A DNA stretch of 64,000 nucleotides. Origin: Planococcus kocurii. Its GTDB lineage: Bacteria; Bacillota; Bacilli; Bacillales_A; Planococcaceae. Made by a program: the position numbers and the translations under genes. Location of the stretch: positions 744,001 through 808,000 of the forward strand of contig NZ_CP013661.2 of the NCBI RefSeq assembly GCF_001465835.2. The letters run 5' to 3'. Each line of letters opens with the position of its first letter. The first letter of the stretch is position 1. Under the pieces are notes generated by a model. That model made no database searches. It saw only the letters and a list, made by a program, of their open reading frames with translations, and was not told the DNA's origin. This document shows, piece after piece, positions 40,811 to 48,895 of this stretch.

Positions 40811-40835
40811 GAGTTTCTCAGCGGTTTTGTTTTTG
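40801..40835. terminator. bidirectional terminator
   Basis: The perfect stem AACCGCTGAGA/TCTCAGCGGTT with a GTT loop lies between the convergent carbonic anhydrase and DinB genes. It overlaps the last codons of the former. Confidence 0.85.
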
Positions 40836-41300
40836 GTAATAGATGTAATCAAGCGCCATGCCTTCTTTCCCGAATTGCCGTAGCAAAGACGTTACCTGCC
40901 CCCTATGATAGCTAGCATGATTAACAAAAGTGAATAGCATTTCTTCTCTAGTTGTGGAAAAATCATCTCCGCGCATATTTCGATAATGGAGCGTTTCTTG
41001 CCACTGCGCTTCAGGTAAAGAGGCGAAGAATAATTCCATTTCAGCATGAAGCAACATAAAACTTTCTGCTGCTTGTTCCGTTGTTTCTACATCGAAATGT
41101 TCAAATGTCGGATTCGCTACACCTGACATTCGAAGCAACCACAGTTTTTCCACGCCTAAAACATGCTCTGTTGTTTCTTGAATCGAAGCAAAAGAATTGA
41201 TTCCTTCTGTTTTGTAAAGTTCTTCGCCTAAATCTCTAACGTGTTGCAGGCAGGCTAATGTGGCCCATTTGTGATAGGAGAACATTTTGTCTTTGTTCAA
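40818..41300 (-). CDS. DinB/YfiT family four-helix-bundle protein
   Basis: A 160-residue DinB-like protein. Three His residues form the usual metal site: HKWA near 11, HVLG near 50, and HASYHRGQ near 130-134. The family includes thiol (e.g. bacillithiol)-dependent transferases and stress proteins of unknown role. A TTG start at 41300 is proposed because AGGTG is 6 bases upstream; an in-frame GTG 9 bases earlier overlaps the RBS. The downstream boundary is the shared terminator. Confidence 0.85.
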   Translation of the reverse strand: MNKDKMFSYHKWATLACLQHVRDLGEELYKTEGINSFASIQETTEHVLGVEKLWLLRMSGVANPTFEHFDVETTEQAAESFMLLHAEMELFFASLPEAQWQETLHYRNMRGDDFSTTREEMLFTFVNHASYHRGQVTSLLRQFGKEGMALDYIYYQKQNR

Positions 41301-41385
41301 TTTACACACCTCTCTCTACCGCTACTCACGATTCAAACCAACGTCGCGCATCTTTCCACCATTTTTTATAGGTGGCCTTGCCCTT

Positions 41386-41934
41386 TCAAAATTCTTCCTC
41401 AATTACTGAATAATAAAAATGGTCTTTCCACTCACCATTTATATAGAGAAAACTCTTCAACAAGCCTTCTTGTCGAAAACCCGTTTTCTCCAACACGCGA
41501 ATAGAGCCCACATTATCCGGAGAAACATAAGCTTCGACTCGGTGAAGACGAAGCTGTTCAAAACCAAAGACCGTCATTAAGTTGACTGCTTCTGTAGCAA
41601 TCCCTTTACCCACATACACCTTATCAATCGAATAACCGATCAAAGCACTTAAAAAAGGCATCCGTTTCACGCTGTACACGGAGATGTGTCCAATCAACTT
41701 ATTGGTATTGTGTTCAAAGATCCCAACGCTGTATTCTCGATTTTCTCTCGCTTGATAAATCGATTCCCGAATTTTTTCTCGCTGAACGCTCGCTGAGAAA
41801 TAGCTGTCTCGATGACGTGGTTCGTAGACAGACCAGTATTCTCGGTTACGAAGCAGCAATTGCACCATTTCCTCTGCATCTTCAACCGCTAAACTGCGCA
41901 GATAGCATGTCTGCCCTTCAAAAAGCAAATTCAC
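41386..41934 (-). CDS. GNAT family N-acetyltransferase (RimJ type)
   Basis: A 182-residue acetyltransferase of the RimJ/RimL-like group. It shows the usual order: LRSLAVEDAEEMVQLL (about 12-27), KLIGHISVYSV (beta 4), IGYSIDKVYVGKGIATEAVNLM with the acetyl-CoA Q/R-x-x-G-x-G/A loop (about 104-125), then LHRVEAYVSPDNVGSIRVLEKTGF (about 133-156). A GTG start one base after the PepF stop with GAGG 6 bases upstream implies translational coupling with pepF. The acceptor (ribosomal protein, peptide or small molecule) is unknown. Confidence 0.9.
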   Translation of the reverse strand: MNLLFEGQTCYLRSLAVEDAEEMVQLLLRNREYWSVYEPRHRDSYFSASVQREKIRESIYQARENREYSVGIFEHNTNKLIGHISVYSVKRMPFLSALIGYSIDKVYVGKGIATEAVNLMTVFGFEQLRLHRVEAYVSPDNVGSIRVLEKTGFRQEGLLKSFLYINGEWKDHFYYSVIEEEF

Positions 41935-41935
41935 A

Positions 41936-43735
41936 CTAGGCCTCAGTAGATGTCAATGAAATGAATTCCTTGGCATCTTGAACACATAAGGCAATTCCTT
42001 TTTCCCAAAACGCCTGTTGTGTAATATCTTCGCCTAAATGCTTCATTGCTAAGTCTTCTGCTGACATTACCGCTGTATCACGAAGTAAAGCCATGTACTT
42101 TCCTTCAAAACTATCCCCTTCTTCTAAAGCTTTTGCGTATACGCTCAAAGAGAATAAATAACCAAAGGTGTAAGGGAAATTGTAAAAAGGTACTTGGGTA
42201 ATATAAAAATGTAATTTGGATGCCCAGAAATGTGGATGCGTTGACGCCAATCCGCCCGCAAATCCTTCTGTTTGAGCCTGCTCCATTAATTCATTTAATC
42301 TAGCTGCAGGAACAACACCGTTTTTACGTTCTTCATAAAAACGAGTTTCAAAAAGGAAGCGCGAATGAATGTTCATGAAGAAAGCAACACTACGCTGAAC
42401 TTTATCTTCTAGCAACGCAATTTTCTCTTCATTGGACTGGGCATTTTTCACAGCTGCATCTGCCACAATCATTTCTGCAAATGTAGACGCTGTTTCTGCG
42501 ACATTCATGGCATACGAACGGTTTAACGCGTGAACTGGACGAAGAGCGAAAGAATGAAATGCATGCCCAAGTTCATGAGCCAAAGTTGCCACATTAGACA
42601 TCGAGCCACTATAAGTCATGAAAATACGCGATTCTTCACCTAGTGGCAAGCTTGTACAAAATCCACCAGGTCGTTTGTTCGGACGATCTTCTGCTTCGAT
42701 CCAGCCATTTTCAAAAGCTTGCTGTGCAAATTGCTCTAGTTCCGGACCAAATTTTCCAAATTGCTTAAGGATAAATTCTGCCCCTTCTTGATAAGAAAAC
42801 TGTTGCGTACTTTCCGTTACTGGTGCATCCACGTCATACCAATCCAGTCCGTCTTTTCCAAGTAGTTTTCCTTTTCGGTTTAAATAATCAACAAAAGGCT
42901 GTTTGTTTTTACTAATAGCTCCCCACATGGCATCTAAGGTTTCTTGCTTCATGCGATTAATGTGTAAGGGTTCTTGAAGGGGATTGTCCCATCCACGTTT
43001 TTTATACGTTTCCAAACGAAAGCCACCAATGGAATTCAAGGTTTTGGCAAAGAATTCTTCTTTCTCTGTCCATGCTTCCTCTAATTTTTGGTAGGACTCT
43101 TTTCGAACTGCTGCATCTTTATGAGAACTCAGATTATTCGCTTGTCCTACCGATAATGACTTCTCTTCGCCGTCCACTGTGACTGTAACGTTAATTTCGC
43201 CAACTAGCATATCGTATAATTGGCCCCAGCTGTGATACCCGTCAATACTTAACGCGGTAATCAAGCCTTCCTCTTTTTCAGAAAGTAACATTTTTGCCTC
43301 GTCACGCCACTCGTTTAAGACAAACGTAAATTTATGTAAAGACTCTTCGTTTACTAGTTCGTTCCATATGCCATCCTCGGTCTTTACTAAATCTTGTTGG
43401 ATTTTCTGAAAAGAGTTTTGGAAACGTGCAGATAAGGTCGAAGCTTCACTTTCTAAAATACCTGCTTTTTTATCTTGTGTATTTTGTGCCATCAAACAGC
43501 CAATAAATGAACCTGCTTGACTGAGATGGCGCATTACATGGCTCATTTGTTCAAGCAAGTCAGCAACTTTTGGTGCATCTTCTTTCGTCGTTAGTACTTC
43601 AAATTTTTGGACGTGCTCTTCAAATTCAGAGAGTTTGTTTACTGCCTCGTCCATATGTAGCCGCAATTCCCGAGATTCACTTCCTCCTGGAAATAGCGTG
43701 TCCAAATCCCATTGTTCTGGATAGGTAACTGTCAT
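41936..43735 (-). CDS. pepF: M3 family oligoendopeptidase (PepF type)
   Basis: A 599-residue zinc oligopeptidase of the M3B clade that degrades short peptides in the cytoplasm. The zinc motif is HELGHAFHS (387-395), with the third ligand Glu in NVAETASTFAEM (about 413-418). The Gly/Pro-rich GGFCTSLPL loop and the late YFITQVPFYNFPYTFGYLFS-type region (about 520-540) are family hallmarks. AGGAGG lies 7 bases before the ATG. It may support nutrition with the peptide ABC importer of this window, though that is only a functional guess. Confidence 0.93.
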   Translation of the reverse strand: MTVTYPEQWDLDTLFPGGSESRELRLHMDEAVNKLSEFEEHVQKFEVLTTKEDAPKVADLLEQMSHVMRHLSQAGSFIGCLMAQNTQDKKAGILESEASTLSARFQNSFQKIQQDLVKTEDGIWNELVNEESLHKFTFVLNEWRDEAKMLLSEKEEGLITALSIDGYHSWGQLYDMLVGEINVTVTVDGEEKSLSVGQANNLSSHKDAAVRKESYQKLEEAWTEKEEFFAKTLNSIGGFRLETYKKRGWDNPLQEPLHINRMKQETLDAMWGAISKNKQPFVDYLNRKGKLLGKDGLDWYDVDAPVTESTQQFSYQEGAEFILKQFGKFGPELEQFAQQAFENGWIEAEDRPNKRPGGFCTSLPLGEESRIFMTYSGSMSNVATLAHELGHAFHSFALRPVHALNRSYAMNVAETASTFAEMIVADAAVKNAQSNEEKIALLEDKVQRSVAFFMNIHSRFLFETRFYEERKNGVVPAARLNELMEQAQTEGFAGGLASTHPHFWASKLHFYITQVPFYNFPYTFGYLFSLSVYAKALEEGDSFEGKYMALLRDTAVMSAEDLAMKHLGEDITQQAFWEKGIALCVQDAKEFISLTSTEA

Positions 43736-43929
43736 AATTTCTCCTCCTGATAAACTAAATTTTCTAAAAACACTTCTTTAGTATATCATTTTTCTTTCCG
43801 AAACCGGAACAATATTCCACTCTTCAAGCTAATACTTCACCTTATCGACATGTTTAGGGATTTTTTTGGAAAAGGTTAATTGTTGATTGAAACGACGACA
43901 GGTATACTAAAATGAAGGAGGGATTCTGC

Positions 43930-44661
43930 ATGATTCGTATTTTACTTATGACAATTTCTTTTATTGCTGTCGTTGTCATGAATACTTTGGCAAATACCTT
44001 GCCGTTAAACGATCAAACTACAGGTGACGTGTCTAACCGACTGTTAGTCTTGTTTACACCAGCCGGTTACGTATTTTCAATTTGGTCCATCATCTATCTT
44101 TTGCTGGCTGTTTGGATTGTTGCTTTCTGGATACGTTTAAGAAAAGGACAGACCCCTTCATACAAGATCACTTTGTTTTTCGTCTTAAGCTGCCTGTTCA
44201 ATATAAGTTGGCTCCTGTTATGGCATTATGAGTTTTTTGCCTGGTCCATTGTTGCCATGCTTGGCTACTTGATAGCGTTGATTGCTCTTTATCTGCAATA
44301 TGGAAATTCGGAAAGATCGTTTACTGAACGGCTGCCTATTTCAATCAATATGGGATGGATTAGTGTAGCCACTATAGCCAACATCAGTTTCGTCTTAACT
44401 TTTTACAATTGGAGCGGTTGGGGGTTGAGCGATCAGCTGTGGACAGTTATTATGTTGACAGTCGCGACTGCAATCGCTTTGCATATTCGGTTTCATCATA
44501 TGGATATTCCTTTCGCTTTGGTCTTTATATGGGCGTTCATTGGAATTGCTGTTAAACACGGTACAGACGAAATGTTAGTAACAACCGCATCTCTTTTCTT
44601 GAGCGGCGTTATCTTAACCGGTATTTTGCTCATAAAAAAAAGAACGGCACCTACTCAATAA
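43930..44661 (+). CDS. tryptophan-rich/TspO-like membrane protein
   Basis: A 243-residue integral membrane protein with about seven hydrophobic helices and many Trp. The FTPAGYVFSIWSIIYLLLA segment (about 41-59) is a variant of the TspO/MBR core. It is longer than classical TspO (about 160), as in the larger 'tryptophan-rich sensory protein' group of Firmicutes. GGAGG is 8 bases from the ATG at 43930. TspO proteins bind tetrapyrroles; whether this long form does is unknown. Confidence 0.75.
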   Translation: MIRILLMTISFIAVVVMNTLANTLPLNDQTTGDVSNRLLVLFTPAGYVFSIWSIIYLLLAVWIVAFWIRLRKGQTPSYKITLFFVLSCLFNISWLLLWHYEFFAWSIVAMLGYLIALIALYLQYGNSERSFTERLPISINMGWISVATIANISFVLTFYNWSGWGLSDQLWTVIMLTVATAIALHIRFHHMDIPFALVFIWAFIGIAVKHGTDEMLVTTASLFLSGVILTGILLIKKRTAPTQ

Positions 44662-44663
44662 AT

Positions 44664-44708
44664 CTGCGAGAGACTCGATTAGAGCGAGCTTGTCTGCAGA
44701 TTTTTTGC
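44664..44708 (+). terminator. terminator of the TspO-like gene
   Basis: AATCTGC pairs with GCAGATT across a GAGAC/GTCT-containing loop and is followed by TTTTTT. Confidence 0.55.
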
Positions 44709-44727
44709 ATTCACATTCAACTAACAT

Positions 44728-44765
44728 AAAAAAGAGATTCGGCTATTCCACCGAATCTCTTTTTA
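44728..44765. terminator. bidirectional terminator downstream of map
   Basis: The perfect stem AAAGAGATTCGG/CCGAATCTCTTT is flanked by A- and T-runs, next to the map stop. Confidence 0.9.
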
Positions 44766-44767
44766 TG

Positions 44768-45520
44768 TTAGCTGTTTAGTTTAGTCAATAAAATCGGTTC
44801 ACCTTTTGTTACCAATACAGTATGCTCGATTTGCGCGACCAATGATTGATCCGGTGTTATAAATGTCCAGCCATCACCTGACTCGATAATGTGCTCGGCT
44901 TTTTGAGAGATAAAGGGCTCTACTGCAAGTACCATGCCTTCTTTTAAAATCGTCGTCTCCCAAGCATCGTAATAATTTAAAATATGTTGAGGCGCTTCGT
45001 GAAGTGATTTACCTATGCCATGTCCAGTCAAGTTTTTGATGACGAACAAACCTTGCTCTTTCGCTTCACGTTCAACAGCCTTACCAATTTGGTTGAGTTT
45101 TGCACCGGCTTTGACTTTCGTCATCGCGCGGTCAAATGCCGAAGCAGCTGCTTCACAAATTTTTTCTTTTTCAGCATGTCCTTCGCCTACAACAAATGAA
45201 ATTCCTGTATCAGAGAAGAATCCTTCATATGACCCCGAAACATCGATATTCACAATATCTCCATCTTGGATGACACGGCTACCTGGAATACCATGAGCCA
45301 CTTCTTCGTTGACGCTGATACATGTATACCCAGGAAAATCATATTCTGATTTTGGACCGGAAACGCCACCCAGCTCCTCAAATAATTGACCGCCCAGTTC
45401 GTCGATTTCTTTTGTCGTGACTCCAGCTTTTGTGGCAGCTTTCATCGCTTCCCGAATTTCAGCCACCATTTGGCCAGCTTTTTTTAACATTTCAATCTCT
45501 TTTTCATTAGTTGCTATCAT
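44768..45520 (-). CDS. map: type I methionine aminopeptidase, second copy
   Basis: A 250-residue MetAP that removes initiator Met from nascent proteins. Metal ligands: the two Asp in NIDVSGSYEGFFSDTG (about 95-108), His in TGHGIGKSLHE (about 168), Glu in LAVEPFIS (about 202) and Glu in QIEHTVLV (about 235). It is isolated from ribosomal-protein genes, so it resembles B. subtilis YflG, the accessory copy. An in-operon copy near secY/infA is expected elsewhere. The start at 45520 has GAAGGG upstream; the longer frame adds 6 residues. Confidence 0.94.
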   Translation of the reverse strand: MIATNEKEIEMLKKAGQMVAEIREAMKAATKAGVTTKEIDELGGQLFEELGGVSGPKSEYDFPGYTCISVNEEVAHGIPGSRVIQDGDIVNIDVSGSYEGFFSDTGISFVVGEGHAEKEKICEAAASAFDRAMTKVKAGAKLNQIGKAVEREAKEQGLFVIKNLTGHGIGKSLHEAPQHILNYYDAWETTILKEGMVLAVEPFISQKAEHIIESGDGWTFITPDQSLVAQIEHTVLVTKGEPILLTKLNS

Positions 45521-45616
45521 CAATGACCCTTCTTTCAAGCTTTTCTATTCAAGAATTATACCACAAAATTAAAAGGGATTCTCTTCTACAGGTCTAACTA
45601 GTTCTGAATCCAAAGA

Positions 45617-45652
45617 TTGAAAAGAAGGCTGTCAAAAGACAGCCTTCTACCA
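45617..45652 (-). terminator. terminator of thiT
   Basis: The perfect stem AGAAGGCTGTC/GACAGCCTTCT with a 4-base loop is followed by TTTTC on the minus strand, just after the thiT stop. Confidence 0.85.
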
Positions 45653-45654
45653 TT

Positions 45655-46230
45655 TCAAGCTTCTGCATCTACCAATTTCGGTGCAGCCGCAAAAAGCGCA
45701 GCACAGACAAAAGCAGCAAGCAAGAATACCGGTATCATGTAAGTTGCATTATAGATGACCGAATAGATGATCACATTGCCTTCAGCAAACATGCCGAAGA
45801 ACAAAATACCTGTAATAACATGGACCAAGTAGCGCAACACAGAAGCGATTAGCACTCCTACTACTATAGCCGTTATCATTTTACCCGTTTGCTTAGCTTG
45901 CGCATGTTGCATATACTTTGCACGCATAACGCCCGCTACCCCAACAACTCCATACGCTAAAATATAATCCAGCAAGACCTGCATGACAACAAACCCAAAC
46001 GATAATGGGGTGACAGAGATAAATCCAGAAACGATTTGCAGGAGCCCGACTAAAATCCCAGTTAGAATTCCGGCACCTGCACCTCTTCTAAAAGCAATTA
46101 AAACAATTGGAATCATTACCAAGCTGACCGAGCCGCCTTGTGGCATCCGGAAAGAAATGAAATCCAACACAAATCCAAGAGCCGCGAAAATTGCAATTTC
46201 TGTCATCAACAATACTTTTTTATTTCTCAT
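45655..46230 (-). CDS. thiT: thiamine ECF transporter substrate-binding subunit ThiT
   Basis: A 191-residue S-component with six membrane helices. The conserved FISFRMPQGGSVSLVMIPI (about 24-42) and the ITGILFFG/YNATYMIP segment (about 140-165, thiamine-binding aromatics) match ThiT/YuaJ. It captures thiamine outside and associates with the shared EcfAA'T energy module encoded elsewhere. AGGAGG lies before the ATG at 46230; the longer frame runs back through the riboswitch. A TPP riboswitch with its own promoter and terminator lies directly upstream, confirming the role in thiamine supply. Confidence 0.95.
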   Translation of the reverse strand: MRNKKVLLMTEIAIFAALGFVLDFISFRMPQGGSVSLVMIPIVLIAFRRGAGAGILTGILVGLLQIVSGFISVTPLSFGFVVMQVLLDYILAYGVVGVAGVMRAKYMQHAQAKQTGKMITAIVVGVLIASVLRYLVHVITGILFFGMFAEGNVIIYSVIYNATYMIPVFLLAAFVCAALFAAAPKLVDAEA

Positions 46231-46287
46231 GACTTCCTCCTTAGGTGTTGTGTACATCACCAGAAGGGTCGTGAATAAAACCATATT

Positions 46288-46322
46288 AAAAACGACGTCA
46301 GGACAGAGCCTGGCGTCGTTGT
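46288..46322 (-). terminator. expression-platform terminator of the TPP riboswitch
   Basis: On the minus strand ACGACG-CAGG pairs with CCTG-CGTCGT (one mismatch), followed by TTTTT. It lies between the TPP aptamer and the thiT RBS, so ligand binding can stop transcription. Confidence 0.8.
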
Positions 46323-46332
46323 AAGAGCCGGT

Positions 46333-46418
46333 TTCCATCCACATCCCTGCGCAAGTGTTAACTTACAGGTTCAAAGGGTAAGAACAAATGTTCACTCTCA
46401 GCAAAAGCTCCCCTTGTG
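46333..46418 (-). ncRNA. TPP riboswitch (THI-box) aptamer
   Basis: The minus strand shows the THI-box blocks in order: GGGGAGC, GCTGAGAGTGAAC, ACCCTTTGAACCTGTAAGTT, AACACTTGCGCAGGGATGTGGA. These form the P1-P5 helices binding thiamine pyrophosphate. A terminator follows before thiT, so high TPP is expected to switch the gene off. Confidence 0.95.
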
Positions 46419-46448
46419 GTGTATACAACTATATTAACAGTCACCTGT

Positions 46449-46477
46449 ATTATACACAACACTGTTCTTTTATGCAA
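46449..46477 (-). promoter_or_regulatory. promoter of the riboswitch-thiT transcript
   Basis: On the minus strand TTGCAT (46472-46477), 17 bases, then consensus TATAAT (46449-46454) lie about 30 bases before the aptamer. Confidence 0.75.
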
Positions 46478-46572
46478 CATCGTTTTAAGATGATGTGATA
46501 GGGTAAAGATGAGAATAGTTACGATACTTGAAAGGTGGTGGAGGCAGCCGGGATATTAGGCTTGCCAAAAGG

Positions 46573-47646
46573 ATGATTGAATTGTTAAAAGAATTGATAA
46601 AGATTCAAAGTGATACCAAAGAGGGTGCCAACAAAGCTCTTCTTTTCTGTGCCGATTGGCTAAAAACCAAAGGAGAATCCGTGAAGGTTCATGACAATAA
46701 AGGCTACTTGATGTTGACAGCTGTTAAAGGGCAAGGAGAAGAGACGATTGTCTGGAATGGTCACGTTGATGTAGTTCCGGGTCATAAAGAGCAATTTGTA
46801 CCTGTTGAAGAAGGAGATCGACTTTACGGGCGAGGCGCTGCTGACATGAAAGCCGGAGTTGCAGCCATGATGCAGGCGTTTGTCGAACTCGACAGTTCCC
46901 TCGTAACTCGCGAAGTGCAGTTACATATTGTCACTGATGAAGAAATTGGCGGACGCCATACATCCAAGTGGCTCGTCGAACAAGGATTCCACGGTGATTT
47001 TGTCATTTGCGGAGAACCTACCGGATTAAAAGTCGGGCTTCAATCTAAAGGGATTTTGAGAATGGATATGGTTTTTAAAGGAAAACCTGCTCATGGTAGT
47101 CGTCCATGGGAAGGAATTAACGCCATTGAATCTGCGATGAAATTCCATCTGTCTGTCGCCGATTTACCGTTCCGAAAAGAATCCACCGAATATTACGAGC
47201 AACCTTCTGTCAATCTGCCCATCATCAAAGCAGGACAACGCTATAATGTCGTTCCTGAAGTTTGTGAAATGTCTTACGATATCCGTTTTATGCCAGGACA
47301 GCAAAAAGAAGAGATCGTTCGACAATTGGTGGACTTGGCTGAGACTTTGAACGTTACTATGGATTATAAAGCTTCGGGATCTACACCTCCTCTAACAACT
47401 ACAAAAGACAATCCATTTATTCAAAGCTTGCAAAAAGCAATTACAGCTACTACACAACAACAAGCTGTTTTGTTTGGTCAGCACGGCGCAGCCGACACAC
47501 GTTATTATGCAGCCGTAAACGGCGGTGAAGGTGCCATTGAATTCGGACCAAGTGGTGACGACTGGCATGGCAATGCGGAATATGTAACGATTTCAAGTGT
47601 TCACGCATACAAAAACATCTTGCTGGCACATGCGCAACTGACGTAA
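46573..47646 (+). CDS. M20 family metallopeptidase/deacylase
   Basis: A 357-residue (from the first ATG) dinuclear zinc hydrolase of the ArgE/DapE/ACY1 family. Ligands are the His-x-Asp in WNGHVDVVPG (about 65), Asp in GRGAADMKAGVAAM (about 97), the Glu pair in TDEEIGG (about 128) and His in FGQHGAADTR (about 310). The lid domain is about 165-275. The start is unclear: AAAGGTGG-GGAGG lies 30-40 bases upstream of the ATG, so a non-ATG start further upstream (TTG at 46528 or ATT at 46555) is possible. Substrate unknown. Confidence 0.9.
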   Translation: MIELLKELIKIQSDTKEGANKALLFCADWLKTKGESVKVHDNKGYLMLTAVKGQGEETIVWNGHVDVVPGHKEQFVPVEEGDRLYGRGAADMKAGVAAMMQAFVELDSSLVTREVQLHIVTDEEIGGRHTSKWLVEQGFHGDFVICGEPTGLKVGLQSKGILRMDMVFKGKPAHGSRPWEGINAIESAMKFHLSVADLPFRKESTEYYEQPSVNLPIIKAGQRYNVVPEVCEMSYDIRFMPGQQKEEIVRQLVDLAETLNVTMDYKASGSTPPLTTTKDNPFIQSLQKAITATTQQQAVLFGQHGAADTRYYAAVNGGEGAIEFGPSGDDWHGNAEYVTISSVHAYKNILLAHAQLT

Positions 47647-47711
47647 AAGGTTTGCATTATAGAGAACTCGGGAAAACAACAATCACTACGATTATGAATG
47701 GAGAGATTTAA

Positions 47712-47849
47712 ATGGCAATTGGAAGACTACTGAAATCTGCAATCAAATATGGCCCTATAGCATATCCCATTATTCGCAAAGTATTAAACAAAAGAAAACA
47801 AGGCAAAGCAGGTCAATCCCCTACTAAACAGCCTACTAAAAAACGCTAA
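47712..47849 (+). CDS. small basic protein, 45 residues
   Basis: This frame encodes MAIGRLLKSAIKYGPIAYPI followed by IRKVLNKRKQ and a PTKQPTKKR tail. It is strongly basic (about 12 Lys/Arg, no acid residue). The N-terminal half could form an amphipathic helix that lies on a membrane, and the tail could bind nucleic acid. GGAGAG lies 7 bases before the ATG, and a terminator starts at the stop. I do not recognise the family. It follows the M20 gene by 65 bases. Confidence 0.65.
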   Translation: MAIGRLLKSAIKYGPIAYPIIRKVLNKRKQGKAGQSPTKQPTKKR

Positions 47850-47887
47850 TAAAAAACGTTCTGGCATATATGCCGGAACGTTTTTTA
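47850..47887 (+). terminator. terminator of the small basic protein gene
   Basis: The stem AAAAACGTTC-GGCA/TGCCGGAACGTTTTT (one mismatch), starting right after the stop, is followed by TTATT. Confidence 0.85.
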
Positions 47888-47971
47888 TTAGCATGAAACA
47901 GCTACTCTTCTTCCATAAAAAAGTGAACCTCTCAGTATTTAGAGAAAAGTGAATATGCATTTTCGCACATT

Positions 47972-48883
47972 TTAAACGTAAGGGATTTCTTGCTGTAAAG
48001 CCAAGTAACCTGTTTTGTTTTGATCAGAAGGTCGCTTCGCCGTTTCTTCAGCTTCGCTATCTTTTGGTTTCTTCTGTTCTTGCTGTTCTTGTGCTTCTAT
48101 AATTTCCTCAAAAGACAGCGGGTTTGCTGGTGGCAGTTCAGAATTTTCTATAGTCCACGCTTCTTGATAGTTTTCGAAAAATGCGTTTGCCATCGCCTGG
48201 TAACCAATTACGTTCGGATGAACATCGGCTGGATTTGGAATTTTATCCACGCCGTTTGCACCAAATGGTTGGTCTACTGACACAAAAACAGCACCCGCTT
48301 TTTCAGCTGACAGTCGAAGAATTTCATTAAGCCGATCCAGTTGTTTGGACGTGCCATTTTTTTGACTTTCACGGACGTGAGGGTATGCAAAATAATAGCC
48401 CATCACATAAACAGTGGCATCTGGAGATTTTTCGGTAAGCTCAGACAAGATTAAGTCCATATTTTTTCTTGCTCCATTGAGCGCAAAATCTACTTGACGT
48501 TGTTGAAAAGTCAAAGAACCTTGTTTCGAGTCGTTTTGCACTAAACGCAACAGATCATTTGCTCCAGCTGATATCGTTATCAGATTAGCTGACCCAAGCA
48601 CTTTTTCCGCCTCATCTGTTTGTATACTGTCTAACACATCAGCCGTTGTAAATCCAGGAAATGCCAAATTTTTCGAATAAAAGGCCACGGGTTGATTGCG
48701 TGTTAGTTCTTGATGGATCAAATCGGTATAACCCGTATCTATTTGTTGATTGGGTGTTTGTCCTGCTGCTAGTGAATCCCCGATTGCCACATACGCGGCA
48801 GGGATTTGTATCGCTGCTTGCGCAGAGGCCGTTCCACTAAACAATAGAAAACCAGCCATTGCTGCCATCCAATACTTCTTCAT
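47972..48883 (-). CDS. secreted SGNH/GDSL-family hydrolase
   Basis: A 303-residue exported esterase-like enzyme. The signal peptide is MKKYWMAAMAGFLLFSGTAS with cleavage near AQA-A (about residue 24). Block I is AIGDSLAAG (Ser near 37), block III is SAGANDLLRL (Asn near 110) and block V is NPADVHPNVIGY (Asp-His near 210). A Gln/Glu/Lys-rich tail (about 245-303) follows. The ATG at 48883 has AGGTG upstream, and an ATG two codons earlier is possible. It follows the aminopeptidase stop by 12 bases and so may be cotranscribed. Lipid or sugar esters are possible substrates. Confidence 0.88.
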   Translation of the reverse strand: MKKYWMAAMAGFLLFSGTASAQAAIQIPAAYVAIGDSLAAGQTPNQQIDTGYTDLIHQELTRNQPVAFYSKNLAFPGFTTADVLDSIQTDEAEKVLGSANLITISAGANDLLRLVQNDSKQGSLTFQQRQVDFALNGARKNMDLILSELTEKSPDATVYVMGYYFAYPHVRESQKNGTSKQLDRLNEILRLSAEKAGAVFVSVDQPFGANGVDKIPNPADVHPNVIGYQAMANAFFENYQEAWTIENSELPPANPLSFEEIIEAQEQQEQKKPKDSEAEETAKRPSDQNKTGYLALQQEIPYV

Positions 48884-48895
48884 CTCCATCACCTC

